Of a stretch of DNA of 64,000 nt, positions 24,613 to 36,218 are shown in pieces. The notes beneath the pieces are model-generated. The model was not told the DNA's origin, searched no databases, and worked only from the letters and a program-made list of their open reading frames with translations. The position numbers and the translations under genes were made by a program. Numbering within the stretch: the stretch's first letter is position 1; each line of letters starts with the position of its first letter. Source of the stretch: Nymphaea colorata (lineage: Eukaryota > Streptophyta > Magnoliopsida > Nymphaeales > Nymphaeaceae); assembly GCF_008831285.2 (NCBI RefSeq), contig NW_022204507.1, positions 5,166,174 through 5,230,173 on the forward strand, in the 5' to 3' direction.

Positions 24613-24673
24613 ATTTCTCTCTCTCTCTCTCTCTCTATGTATGTATATTTATATATATGTACATATATATATA
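24613..24673. repeat. (TC)n and TA-rich microsatellite
   Basis: About 13 TC dinucleotides are followed by TATG/TATA-type repeats. Confidence 0.9.
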
Positions 24674-26369
24674 TTACTCTGTGACCATCATCTTCCTTAG
24701 TGAGATGTTGATGGAAAATCATCACTTCGAATGTCCGAATGGACAATCCTCCATCGGCAAGAATGAGTGTTCTTGTGGTTACTATCACCTATGGCAACAA
24801 GCACAGACTTTCTTTCCTAATGTCATTGCAAACCCCCATGACTGCTGAGGGTTTGCCAACGTCTATGGATTTTCTTTTTTTCTTTTTTTTTTTTTGATAG
24901 ATTGTCAGAACTGGACCAAATATGCCTTAAACTGAGAAGCTGTCTATCAGACCTGGCTCAGTTACTTACTAATAGTTGTAGCTGGAGCTGCCGAAGGGTT
25001 TCAGGTTTATTCAAGTCTGAGTAGAGCTATTCACAAGCTATTTCAAACATGGCTCGAGTTCTAAAAACTTGAATTTGGCCCAAGCAGTTCGTCGAGGATT
25101 GGCTTGAGCTTATTTGGACAGAAAAAGGCAGTATGGATTCATATATTTTCAATTACCATGAATTAAGAGAAGATCATTTTCTTATTAGTTGTTTTCTTTA
25201 AGAGAATAGAGTACTCTTCTAAACAAAGTCATTACCAAACAAGCAAGAACAAACATTTTAGAATGAAAATACAACATGACATTAACAACCTTTAACAATT
25301 GAAAGACCGTGATTCTGTGGTTGTTTGTACAACTGGACTGAAAGAAAGAGAGAATTAGCAAAAAAATTGGCAACAACGATACTGAAAAAATTAAAACATT
25401 AATTAGAAGGAAGATATATGCATTTCTATTTCATTTGGGAGACTGAGACTGCGCTGGCTTATTTTTCAAGTGTGAATGACATAATGGTGCCCAATTCAAT
25501 TAATGGTTGACATTTTGAGTAATTTGATTCAATTGCCTTAGCGTTTTGTGCCCCATTCTTGCCCTTCTTTGACATTTGATTAATTGGAAGAAAAGGAACG
25601 GCTACCCTAATGATGATTGTCGTCTATTTTTGGTGAAGAATTCAACATCAGGAGCCAAACCGATAATTGCACCTAAGAAGCACTCAGTTAAACGTTCATA
25701 ATTTTCTCCTACTGAAAGCAAGACAATCGATGAAAAGTGACTCATTTTAAACAGAAGAAAAGAACAGTTCAACTAGTGGCAGAGCCAGAATTTTTGGCTA
25801 TGGGGCACTCTTATAGACATTCTCATTTTTGAAGGTGCGCAACATATACAAATAAGTAAATAATTCTAAGAAATCTATGTAAAAATAAATAAAAAATTTG
25901 TTGTTGGGATGGGCAACTGCCCATGCCAGCATATATGTAGGTCTGTTACTGTGTTCAACAGACTTGAACCCAGGGATGAGGGAAAGGGTGTGAGGTTTCA
26001 ACCTCTTATCGAATTACCAAAAACAGAAGAAAAGAAAAAGGAGAGCTTGTGTGAGAATGAGATTACCTTGCAGGCCTCTCTTTGATGATGATTAAGCTTC
26101 TCCATAGATTTACCTCCGCCTCCACGGATACGTCCAAGCAGATGCAGCCTTATTATCTTTTATGAAAAGCCTCTAATTGGTGGCAAGCAGTTGGATTTGT
26201 TCAGCTAGGGAACAACGGAAAATGAAACTCAGGAGATGTACACATAAATATGAACTGAAAAGATGTTTCCTCTTTAAATTCCAAAAATTCATCCGCTGAA
26301 GTGCAGTAATACTTTAAATTTTGAACCTTTAGGACTCGTTAGGCAAACAAAACACTATGTAATTATTTC

Positions 26370-26617
26370 ATAAATATAAATATGCACGAAACAGTCCTAC
26401 ATCTGCTTCTGCCCCTGCATTCAGACCATAAGGTGGAGAAACAGCCTAAAGAAGCTGGCCGCCTTAGGAACAAGGCCTTAGAGGTGCAGGCAGCCACGGC
26501 TTTCTTCCTTCCTTTGCCTCCAAGGTTAAGTATGAAGGGATTGAGAAACAGCGTTGCAGACATATGAGGTAATTTGAATGAAGCATACCTTCAAAGATGT
26601 GAGCTATATCAGACTTG
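26370..26617 (-). other. Possible exon-like block, shared with 45250-45515
   Basis: Both copies preserve this stretch, slightly GC-rich. On the minus strand it reads FLNPFILNLGGKGRKKAV, then a cysteine/arginine-rich tail, with a GAAG-GTATGC splice-donor-like site at about 26590. The frame is not kept in the other copy, so coding is doubtful. Confidence 0.25.
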
Positions 26618-27045
26618 CTGCGCGTTTCTTTCCTGCTGCAGACTCATAGGAGCCAGTGCGAAGGGAAGCATTGATGCAGTGAGGGCCGACGGCCGAAAAC
26701 CACCAGAACCGGTAGAAGAAGAACTTGAAGAGGCAGCCATGAGATCACATGCCGATACTAAGCAGCAGCAAAAAAATGAAAGACATGAGTAATGGAATGG
26801 CTCGTGCACAAGGAAAATTTCCCTATGGAATTTGGTGAGGCAATACCAGGATGAGCTTTGTTCTTTTAAAATAAGCTCTGATACCATAATAGGGCAAGAG
26901 AGAAAAGGAAAGATGGGTATGCGATACAAATTATAGAGGTTCGGTCATTTGACATACATCCTCTCTCTCATACCAATTTTTAATGTATTTTGGTATGAGG
27001 TTCCATTTTCTTTTATATGTTTACAGTTCTCAATGTTTTCTTAAG
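26618..27045 (-). mobile_element. Minus-strand copia-type 5' end (LTR, PBS, gag start)
   Basis: Read on the minus strand, an LTR-like sequence (27045-26886; contains the complement of GGTTCGGTCA...ACATACATCC) is followed by TGGTATCAGAGC at 26885-26874, an exact initiator-Met-tRNA primer-binding site. An ATG follows at 26740, opening MAASSSSSSTGSGGFRPSA, typical of the serine-rich start of a copia gag. The frame stops at about 26609 and the sequence leaves block C homology exactly at 26617/26618. It is absent from block C copy 2. It is either a truncated copia or a non-autonomous derivative. Confidence 0.6.
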
Positions 27046-27052
27046 AAAAACT

Positions 27053-27215
27053 CGCAGCCCTGATTTTCTCTTGTGCGTCATCTGAAACTTGCAAGATATT
27101 GCAAGGGGAGGAAAGGAGTGGTGGCGGACGAGGAGTGTTGGGCTTGTGATGATGTACAATAGGTTGATGCATTATTTTGAGGGGCCAAAAAAGACATTGA
27201 TGTATTTTTCTATAG
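27053..27215 (+). repeat. Dispersed repeat shared with 2715-2875
   Basis: Same orientation as the other copy. It begins just past the minus-strand LTR-like end, supporting the idea that it belongs to a retroelement or to a common target sequence. Confidence 0.6.
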
Positions 27216-27582
27216 CCCTGCCTCCTCTTTTCCCAAAAGTTCTTTATATGGCTAGATTTCTTTTGCACCGGTACAAATCGTTCCAAAAAAATGTCAAATT
27301 GGGCGCCTCAATTTGGTTGTTAATTCTGTTGGATAGTGGCCCTGAGCCCTATCCTTCATCTCTCAACTGCAAGGCAGATTAAATTGAAAAACTCATTTCC
27401 AAAATAAAAGATTTCATTAAAATGAAATTCAAAAGTTTATTTTGTTACCATTTACGAACAAGCCAAAAATTCTCTCTGGTGATAACCGCTGCTGGGATTC
27501 AGGAAATCCTGGGAGGCAGACTATAAAGTCTCAGTTTATGTTCATCTGAAGGTTGATCATTAGATTAACCTTGCGACGCCTC
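27216..27582. other. Unassigned DNA before block D
   Basis: No feature recognised, and not matched in the second copy. Confidence 0.4.
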
Positions 27583-28499
27583 CCAAAATGATGTAGTTAG
27601 CTATAAAAATACTGTTCTTGCTTAAACGAGCCTTAAGTCTGTCCATTTTATACCTGTCACAGAATACTTTGCTCAAGGTTCAGTGTCGAGCACAAGCTAG
27701 GTCTTGGTTTGTTGAGTGGAGTTTGAACTGACCCTTTAAAGCACAATAGCTCGAGCATGACAAGACCTGAGCAGAGTTGGGCTCTAGCCCGCTTGTGTAT
27801 AACCACAACTATAATATATGCTATTGGCAACGGCTTTTACCATAGCCAAAAGTCATAATGTAGTTGCCAATAAACTTATTGGCAAATATTCTTGCCCTAG
27901 TGAATAGCTAAGTTTGCCCTTTTCCTTGACAGCACGGGGAAAAGTCTTTTGTTAGGCCAAGAGCCATTGCCAATAACATCATTGGTAACAACTCGTTGAG
28001 TTACTGACAATGGTCGAAGTCGTTGCAAGAAGTTCTTACTCAGTGATTCCTTCACTGCTATAGGTCTCCTTTTTCTTTTGAAAACAAAACAAAATGGCGC
28101 TTCTATAGCAAGTAAGCCAGTTTTTTCTAATTTGAAAGTGGGATGGTTTCAAACAGATTATCCAGATCGATACCAACAAACAAAAACATAGACTACTGAA
28201 ACAAATATATATATATATATATAGAGAGAGAGATGAACACTCTGTGCATCAGATTTTGGATTAACAAAAATACAGAAGGAAAAACGAACAAAGAAACAAG
28301 TCAGACTTTTAGGCTATATGCGAGTTAAATTACATGTCATTTCTTGTGAGGGTTGTCTTATAATGTCATCCGAAAATATGAAGCTATGAATATTAAAACA
28401 TCTCAAAAACATCCACCATCAAGTTATAAATCATGTATAAGCATCTCTAAGAAAATGGCACCTGTCAGTCCTTCGTAAAGTTGCTGATGCCTTTGACAA

Positions 28500-28580
28500 T
28501 CGTTTGTTTATTAATTGATGCCATTGGCCCATTGTCATCACAACTCAGCTCAAGAAAGTATGTGTTCCTAGAAAGAAGAT
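28500..28580 (-). pseudogene. Exon-like segment, unidentified, copy 1
   Basis: On the minus strand this reads THTFLELSCDDNGPMASI followed by KQTIVKGISNFTKD, an open and protein-like run. The paralogue at 48785-48865 keeps TFLELSCDDNG and IVKGISNFT but has a small deletion and a stop between them. Family not recognised. It lies downstream of the CLPR4 relic on the same strand. Confidence 0.35.
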
Positions 28581-29294
28581 TCATTTAGCTTTGTATACCA
28601 TCCATCTTAATTTTCTCAATATGTTCTGTTTCTTTTATTCCCCCTATAATGCAATTTGGATAGAGTGCGAACAGAACATCCCTCTCTTTTTTTAGGAAAC
28701 TTTGCTGGCCACAACATGATCCTCTGACCTACAGCATCTCACATATAAAATGAATAATTAATGAATAAGTGAAAATGAAACAATGCTCTTGCCATTTCTG
28801 GATACAGCATATAAAAGCTACAAAAGCCACAAAGAAAAACATACACACTAGAAACTCCCCTCTTCACATGAACATTTTGTGGATCAAAGAAGAAAGGCCA
28901 CTCTCTGAAGCACATGCATGTTCCATATTGAAAAATGTAAAAGACATAAAAATATAGTGCTGTTTTACACAGAATGCAACTGTAGATATAGCAGATCCAA
29001 ATTGACACCAACACTAATTAATCATTAACTTGGAATAAATAAACACACTAAAGATCATGATGAAGGCAAAGAGTTCAATACTAGTGTATGTCATGCAACT
29101 TGGTAGAGGTTTCCCTAAGTCATCATATTTAAAAAGCATCGAATACAATTTACAAGACTAACAAAGTGGTAACTGTAAAAAATGTGGAAAGGCCAAGATT
29201 GGGAATATGAGTACATCCACAGTATATTTCTTCTCATGTTCAGTGAAATGGAAGAAAGCTCAAGCAGAAGAATTTATGGGCGTCATAAACAACA

Positions 29295-29400
29295 AATTAG
29301 AGCTGTGCATTTTCCAATCATTGTTCACCATGTGGCATCAAATGGTGCATGCATTCTGCTGTGTATTTTCCATCACCGGGAACAGATAAAGATTTATACT
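29295..29400 (-). pseudogene. Exon-like segment, unidentified, copy 1
   Basis: On the minus strand VPGDGKYTAECMHH is followed by a break. The paralogue at 49565-49720 reads on openly (VPGDGKYIVEFMHHFLEEAR, then KVNNDRKMDSSN), so this copy carries a deletion of about 15-20 bp. Family not recognised. Confidence 0.35.
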
Positions 29401-29759
29401 TTCAAAAACATAACTTCATTAATTCTATATCAATAAGTAATAACACTCAAATTAGGCCATCATGCTATCAACTACAGGACATGGCAGCAAGTACAAATTA
29501 ATCGTTAGATATTTTTGTACAAAATAACAATGAGTAATTGATATTATTGTATAAAGGTATATGACTAATTTTCAACTGAGATCATACTTTGTTATTTCAC
29601 AAACAAAATCTATAACTAGCTTACCTCGTGTTAGAAACTACAAAGTCAAAGTAATTACAACTAAGAAAAAAGAATTCAACTTTGACATTTCTTAACAAGA
29701 ATGGAAAGATTTCTATAATCACATGCGATCCATTTATTAGTTAAAGCCATAACAGTTAA

Positions 29760-30523
29760 CTAAGAAAATTCAACTTCTTCATATAAGCTCGGTTTTCTTA
29801 GATTAGCTACAACACTGCTATCCTCTCTCCCTCTTTCATTGTGTTGTACCCATACAAAATTGAATAAGAGTTTTCCTTTCAGCTGGTGTTTCTATACAAG
29901 AAATAAAGTCATCAGCTCACACCATGCCTATGATTCCATACTCAACTGCCTCGGTTGGGCTGAAATACTTTGAGTGCCATATATCCTCCTCAATCTTCTC
30001 TCCACATTACGTATGTCTTGCATAAAGAGTGACCTTGCAACAAAACTTCAAGGTTTTTGGTAAGTATTTCTACAGTCACCTATATAAAAAGTAAAACTAG
30101 ATCATGTGATTAAAAATTGAACCTTAGTGTAGGCTCATAACTTAAAGCGGGTTCACTAGATTACGACTTTGACCGCAAAAGTAGCTAAATTTTTAGAGTT
30201 TTCCACTCAATAATTATAAAATTTTCCCCCACTTAGTGAAAATAGATCAAGTACCCAAAAAAAGTCCACTATAAGGATTCAAAAATTAGATAGAAGAGGA
30301 GAGATATAAAGAAGTGGTTCTGCACTACTATATAATACATGCATAACTAAGACAGAACAGAAGAAAGGGAAAACTAACATGACAAAAGGGTTTTATACAT
30401 CTTCAACTATTATATGTCCATTATCAAATAGAAAAGTCAGTTTTCTTACCAATTCATCCTTCACATTTTAAATTTCTTTCCTGGAAACAATATCAGTAGC
30501 TTGATCTTAAATCCTTGCAATAA
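29760..30523 (-). pseudogene. CLPR4: CLPR4-like pseudogene, last three exons, copy 1
   Basis: CLPR4 is a nuclear-encoded, non-catalytic ring subunit of the plastid Clp protease. Three minus-strand pieces match its C-terminal end in order. The exon at about 30523-30450 reads DQATDI, then KEI, then NVKDEL, and ends at a GTAAG donor. The exon at 30033-29923, after a GCAAG acceptor, reads VTLYARHT, then EKIEEDI and KYFSPTEAVEYGII, and ends at a GTGTGAG donor. The last exon at 29849-29760 reads HNERGREDSSVVANLRK and stops. The damage is a stop in the first piece, loss of that exon's acceptor, and a stop after ARHT. Upstream exons with the main Clp fold are not found. Introns are retained, so this is a duplicated gene fragment, not a processed copy. 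Confidence 0.82.
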
Positions 30524-30801
30524 CTTCATGTTTCACAATCAACAGCAAGTTGCATGCGAGGCATGTACATCAATGGAACTAGAGAGCTCACAAGAGAAAG
30601 GACAATAACTAGATTACCTACTTTATCATGTATTGAAAAAGAATCCACATATAAATAGCGAAAACCTGGTTCTCAACATTCATGTAATTCATGAAAAAGA
30701 GAGAAACTTGAAAGGCACATCTAATTTTAATTCCATTTTTCATTTTTCTTTTATATTTATCAACGCTATATTGTATTACAATAAAATAGTCAGAAGAAAT
30801 T

Positions 30802-31081
30802 AGTGTTGCTAGGCTCAATGCCTCTTGAATCTTCTCAACTCTTTCAAGAACCAAAGATTCCTTGAATTCATGACCCCAGTAGATTCAAACTCCGCTTTTA
30901 CTTAAAGTGATCCATTCAAGTTGATTTATTCTACCTTCATCTCCCATAAAGGAATTCGTTTCCCCAATAGACATAACAAATGAACATATTTTTCTACCTT
31001 CCATTATATTCAAGTTGATTTATCATTGCCCTGTAGTAATCATCATGTTTCTTCCACAAGACTGTTCTGTAAGGGCCTTTG
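30802..31081 (-). pseudogene. Exon-like segments upstream of the CLPR4 relic, copy 1
   Basis: Two minus-strand runs are conserved between the block D copies: DDYYRAMINQLEY at about 31062-31020 (copy 2 reads DPYKADLWRKQDDYYREMIN), and RVEKIQEALSLATLI at about 30846-30802. They do not match the part of CLPR4 I know. They may be from a different gene fused or adjacent to it. No family assigned. Confidence 0.35.
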
Positions 31082-31255
31082 GAGCTGTAGATGTAGAATC
31101 TTATGTGATGATGTATGCTGCCATTTGATGGTATAATGCATCACAAATGGCTGTGTAACGTCATATGAGATCCTCATCTCCCATATCTCTCGTCGCCATT
31201 TTCTATTTCCCTGTTGGCATTTAATTCCTCAAGCTTCCAGAGACCCATAGTGTTA

Positions 31256-31580
31256 ATAGGGATGTCAATGAATCAGATTCAGATCAAATACCATATCAAG
31301 TTTTTTTAAATAAATCAGATATGAAAAAAAGAGAAATTTGATATCCAAATAAAAAATCAGATCGGATTCGGTATTAAAAATTGGCATCCGATAAATCTCA
31401 GCATCAAATAGAAGCCCAATCAGATACCAGAAAAAAAAAAGATAATGGATATCTAAACCCAAATTTATAGATCCAGATCTAAATAATATATTTTACTCTA
31501 CATTATTGTAAATTTATAATCTAAATCCAAATTTGAATCCCCAATTTTAATTAATATCATCCGAATCTGAAAAAAATGCA
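31256..31580 (+). repeat. Dispersed GGGATGTCAATG repeat, copy 2
   Basis: Begins AGGGATGTCAATGAATCAGATTC and continues as degenerate AATCAGAT/GATATCC/AATCCGAAT words. Same family as 4655-4875, 38437-38640 and 46440-46800. Confidence 0.6.
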
Positions 31581-32139
31581 AACTTGTCGGGCACTTGACA
31601 AGGTTTAGGCCACCTCCAGATCCACTGCAAGTGACATTTTGTTCATAAGCCTTCTTAATTTTATAGCTGCTTTTTTTCATCAAGACCCACGACATCTGGT
31701 TACATGTATGGTGCATAGCCTTTAAGAAAATGACAAGTGCACCCCTGCCCTCTTGTACTAGCTCCTTAGTGCACTTTTTGGGTACTTGGCATCCATGGGA
31801 GCCTGTGCACAAGCCTGGGCATACAACCAGCTTTGAACATCGACCCATGTCATCAACACTATACTAAACACTTGAGAGAGAGAGATAGAGAGCTTCTCAG
31901 TGATTGAAACAGGGATGGGGAGCACATGAAGAAGGGGTAGAGAGTTTATTTCCTCTCTTAAGTGTAAAGTGTGTCGCAGAACGCCTCATGAGCTCGTTGT
32001 TGCCAACTCCACCTTCATCAGTGTTGTCGTCCTCTTCTAAAGAGAGTTACTAGATAAAGTATGATTTAGCAATTTCCAAATTTCAAGAGGCTATGAAGCT
32101 CAAACGGAAGAATGTTAGGGCCTTCTGCCTCTTGGGATC
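31581..32139. other. Unassigned DNA
   Basis: A 116-codon minus-strand frame (31498-31848) overlaps the preceding repeat and has no recognisable domain. A GA-rich patch lies at about 31876-31892. Confidence 0.4.
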
Positions 32140-32365
32140 TGTTACAAAAAATGAAAACTAATTCTTAAAGCTGTGTTATTAACTTTGTTTCTTTACACCT
32201 ATTGTAAAGGTGTAAAATTGAATTGTGGTGTTCTTTGTCATGCATGTGGAATTCTCTAGAAGGTTGAAGGCATGATTCTGTTGTAATAAAAAATATTCTT
32301 TCATGGCTGTATTTGATTTTGTACAAAAAAAAGTATAAATATGTGAAAGGAAGAAGAGCACGATG
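32140..32365 (+). repeat. E1-family LTR, truncated
   Basis: Aligns with 2442-2665 from TGTTA to GAAGAAGAGCAC and then breaks into a different LTR fragment. It is probably the 5' LTR of the E1-family element E4, split by insertion of E3. Confidence 0.7.
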
Positions 32366-32472
32366 CCAAATATCATGGGTGAAGATGAGCCAGCCGAATG
32401 TCATGGGTGAAGATGAGCCAGCCAAATGTAGTGGGATAAGATGAGCCAGCCAAATGTCGTTGAAACCAAAAA
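32366..32472 (+). repeat. 28-bp tandem units, fragment of the E3 LTR
   Basis: About 3.7 units of AAATGTCATGGGTGAAGATGAGCCAGCC (28 bp; written as one unit only to define positions 32395-32422). They are followed by TTGAAACCAAAAACC. The same array and the same following word occur in the E3 LTR at 35998-36103. Confidence 0.85.
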
Positions 32473-33105
32473 CCATGGTGACTTAAACTAGTGACTTTCT
32501 TAATCGCGTGCACTATTTCTGGCATCCAGCGGTTTAGGTAGCATTGCCAGCCTTCCACGATCCTCCAGAAGTCATCCCATAACAGTTCGAGCAAGCATTG
32601 ATCCAATTCCTTGGATTGGAGGATTCCCAGCATTCTGTAGAGTGGTTCTTCAGTGAACCTACCCCTTTCACTACCGTTCGCGATTCCGACCTCCTTTTCC
32701 CATCAAACTTCATGGACAGCATCACCAAAGGAAGGCGAACCTAACAAGCCAAGCTCGATCATTGCACAGCTGGAATCCTCGAATTCATGGCGGCCCCACT
32801 CTTTGTTTCAAGTTTTCCGGTGCCCTCTATTTCTTCACTCGCCGCCACCGGTGTAGACCCCCATTGGGCCCCAAAAGGCTCAAACAACATCGTCAGGCCA
32901 TGGTGACTCCTGCTCGACCGGTGGCATGATCAGAGTTAGCCAGAATATCCAGATTTCTGCCGTCTTCCCTGTGGCATTTTTTCTTCTCCTATGCATGGGA
33001 AGTCGGGTATTGAGTCCTGAGCATTAAGGAACAGTCATGGCCTACAAAGTAACGAACAATTAGCCACGAAATAGCAATGGCCATGAAAATGCCCAGGTGA
33101 TATTT
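32473..33105. other. GC-richer insert before the E3 gag, unidentified
   Basis: This stretch has higher GC and several overlapping short frames on both strands. On the minus strand LYRMLGILQSKELDQCLLEL and a following tryptophan-rich run look protein-like at about 32645-32530. It does not match copia LTR or leader sequence elsewhere in the window. It could be a captured host-gene fragment. Confidence 0.3.
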
Positions 33106-35904
33106 GATCTCTTCTATTTACATTATTCGGATAATTTCGGAAGTGGGTTAGTATTTCAACCTCTTATCGGTGATAACTATGCAATCTGGTGCAGAGGCCA
33201 TGATCGTGGCTCTATCAGCCAAAAACAAGTTAGGATTCGTTGATGGGACTATCAAAGAGCCTAAAGAGGATGAACATAATCATATGTTGTGGGTACGATG
33301 TAACAATCTGGCTCTAGCATGGATTCTTAATTCATTTATAAGGAGATTCATGCTATCATCGCTTATGCTACCACAAATCAAGTAAAATGGGAAGAGTTAA
33401 AAGAAAGATATATTCACAGTCTCGCACCAAGAGTCTTTCAGCTACACAGTTCAATACATCGATTACAACAAGAGTCCATGTCTGTTACTACATATTATAC
33501 AAAACATATTATATAAAAGTCAAAGTGCTTTGGGAAGAATTAAATTACTACAATCCTGTGTCTTTGTTCGTGTGGGGGCATAAAAATTTATTCGGATCAA
33601 ATCCTAAGAGAACGTGTAATTTAGTTCTTGAAGGGACTGAACGACTCATATGATGCTATTAGAGGACAAATTTTATTGCTTGATCCCTTATCCACAGTAA
33701 ACAAATTATATGCTCTAGTCTTGTAGGAGGAACAGCAGCAAGATTCATCAGCCTCTCACACCATCTTGGCAATATCACACAATCATATTCCCAAAGCAGC
33801 ATCACTTGAACAAAGTTTCAAGTTTCAATGCAATAAAGAAGGACGTCAAGGACAACCAATCTGTAGCTATTATCATAACATAGGTCATGTGAAAGATAAA
33901 TGTTTCAAGTTGAATGGCTATCCTCGAGGACATCGATTCCATGGTTCCAACTTTCGGCCACCACAAGCTGCAGCTACCATTCATAATCAAAGGCCGGTGG
34001 ACCTCCATGCAAGTGATTGTACTGGTTTCTCTGGCAGCAACAGTAAAACTTCCAAGGAAGTTGTACCTTCAATCACTGTGGATGAGAATCATAAAATCTT
34101 ATCACTTGTTAGAACTCCATCTGCCTCTTTCAATTTCGCAGGTAATATATCTTCATATAGTGTCTCCCATCTTCTTGGATTATCGATTCTGGAGCAAGAC
34201 GGTGCATTTGTGCCGATAGCTCTATACTTCAAAAACCAACCAATTGCCGAGTACATGTAAACTTACCTAATGGATATACAATAACTGTCCATCAAACTAG
34301 TGATGTTAAACTACCACCATTCACTCTCAAAAATTCCTTGTATATTTTCTCCTTCAAAGTGAACCAACTCTCTGTGAGTCAATTGAGCAAGCACTAAACT
34401 TTTCTGTAACTCTTTCTTCCCTACTCATTGTGTCTTGCAGGACCTGAATGCGGTATTTCTATTGCTCTCTTATTTCGGCTTCCTCGACCAATGGTAACTT
34501 GACATTCAATGCAATGAAAGGAACAAGGTACCCTCTTTCTAACTTTACTTCTCTTTCTCGTTTCTCTCCTAAAAACCTTTGAAGTGGCAGTTGGACATAG
34601 GGAGTGGCGAGACACAATGAACTTAGAAATTAGTGCACTAAAGGAAAACAACACTTGGACAATGACCACTTTACCACAAGGAGTTAAGCCCATCAGTTGC
34701 AAGTGAATTTACAAATCAAGTTTTGATCAGATGGTGCTGTTGGGCGATACAAGGCACGCCTGGTCGCCAAAGGTTATTCCCAATAGGAAGGACTGGGCTA
34801 CAATGAGACATTTGTACCAGCCGCAAAAGTATTAAATGTCTGAACTTTACTTTCAGTTGCAGTCGAGAATGATTGGTTATTATACCAAATGGATGTGAAG
34901 AATGTCTTTCTTCTTCATGGCAATTTGCTTGAAGAAGTACATATGCAAGTTCAACAAGATATGACCGTAAGGAGCAGAATCTGGTATGTAAATTACATAT
35001 ATCTCTCTACGGTCTCAAACAGTCTCCTCGAAATTGGTTTCACAGATTGTCGTTGGCATGTGGAGTTTGGATTCAGTCAATCAAATGCCAGACACACATT
35101 ATTCTCTTACAAACAAGACCAATTTTTTGTTGTTGTTGTTCTGTTCTGTTTATGTGGATGACCTTATTATTACGGCAACACAGGAGCTGATTGACAAATT
35201 TAAGCAATTTTTATGTGAAAAATTTCTTGTGAAAGTCCTGTACTCTGAAATATTTTTTCGGTTTAGAAATTGCTTGTTCAAGTGCAGTAATTTATGTTTC
35301 GCAGCAAACATATGCTCTCAACATTGTAAGCAAAACAAGTATAATGGGAGCCAAGCCAATGGAATTTCTAGCGGAATGAAAGCATGGACTCGAAGAAGGT
35401 ATTCTCCTAAGCACACAAACCAATCTTCAAATAGTGTGTTTGTGATTATGATTGGGTGGCATGTCAAGAAACATGAAGGTCCATAACTAGTTATTGTGTT
35501 CTTCTTGGTGATTCTCCAATTTCATGAAAGACAAAAAAACAGCCCACAGTATCTCACTCCTTTGCAGAAGTAGAATACAAGGCGTTGACAAATGCGGTAT
35601 GTGAAGTGACTTGGTTGAAATTCTTATTGTCGGATCTAGGCGTGAGACATCTACAACCAACAAATCTATACTGCGACAATCAGGCTGCCATGCATATTGC
35701 TGCCAATCCAGTTTTTCATGAGCACCCAAACATATAGATTTAGACTGCCATGTGGTATGAGAAAAAATAAATCAAGGTGTAGTGAGAACCAGTTACATTA
35801 AGAGCAAAGATCAGCTGGCAGACTTAGCCTTAGGCAAGGAAGCATTTAATCATCTTCTATCCAAACTGAACATAAGAAATCTCTACACTTAGTTTGAGGG
35901 GGAG
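33106..35904 (+). mobile_element. Ty1/copia element E3, internal region with deleted integrase
   Basis: The gag start is readable at 33117-33190 (LHYSDN, then LIGDNYAIW). It continues in the next frame from 33170 (ALSAKNKLGFVDGTI). The zinc knuckle at 33862-33903 reads C-SYY-HNIGHVKDKC, with its second cysteine replaced by tyrosine. The protease motif WIIDSGA is at 34176-34196. Most of the integrase is missing: after a short segment to about 34440 the sequence passes to reverse transcriptase at about 34580 (EISALKENNTWTM). The catalytic YVDD is at 35151-35162. RNase H follows (about 35550-35760, with [15 protein letters not shown] near 35668-35712), then a purine tract at 35894-35904. Multiple stops; dead. 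Confidence 0.9.
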
Positions 35905-36214
35905 TGTTAAAATTAAGATTTGCTTCTTATCTTCTTATCTTGACATCTTAATGATAAGATTTCAATTGGTTAGCAAAGCTGTTATGATGGGCCAGCCAAA
36001 TATCGTGGGAGAAGATGAGCCAACCGATGTCATGGGATAAGATGAGCCAGCCAAATATCATGGGATAAGATGAGCGAGCCAAATGTTGTTGAAACTAAAA
36101 ACCGTACTACTTTTTCTTCTGTATGTAGGTGTGTAAGATCAATAGAAAAATATGAAGCAATTCTCTGTTCTCTTCCTTGTCTTACATTCTTCCTTAACTC
36201 AAATAATTTCTACA
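35905..36214 (+). repeat. 3' LTR of E3
   Basis: Starts TGTTAAAATTAAG directly after TTGAGGGGGAG and ends near TTTCTACA, about 310 bp. It contains the 28-bp tandem units at 35987-36085. A primer-binding-like sequence and a new gag ATG follow, so it separates E3 from E4. Confidence 0.75.
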
Positions 36215-36218
36215 TACT

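Larger units (their letters stand above)
21061..26617 (+). repeat. Duplicated block C, copy 1
   Basis: Collinear with 40336-45515. It contains a hAT-like MITE with a nested solo LTR (absent from copy 2), a (TC)n microsatellite at 24613-24638, and no recognisable gene. Copy 2 has a LINE fragment where this copy reads ACTTTCAGAGAACGTTG at 24409. The shared sequence stops at 26617, where a minus-strand copia-like fragment begins. Confidence 0.9.
27583..31081 (+). repeat. Duplicated block D, copy 1
   Basis: Collinear with 47345-51432. The first shared words are AAAATGATGTAGT.AGCTATAAAAATAC; the last are CTGTAGTAATCATC.TG and GTAAGGG.CCTTTG. Copy 2 has about 550 bp extra after its first 60 bp (47403-47960). 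The block holds gene relics on the minus strand, including CLPR4 exons. A microsatellite (AT)n(AG)n lies at 28205-28232. Confidence 0.92.

Noticed and set aside
26574-26792. 72-codon plus frame near 26.6 kb
   Set aside because: Antisense to the minus-strand copia-like gag start with the exact primer-binding site.
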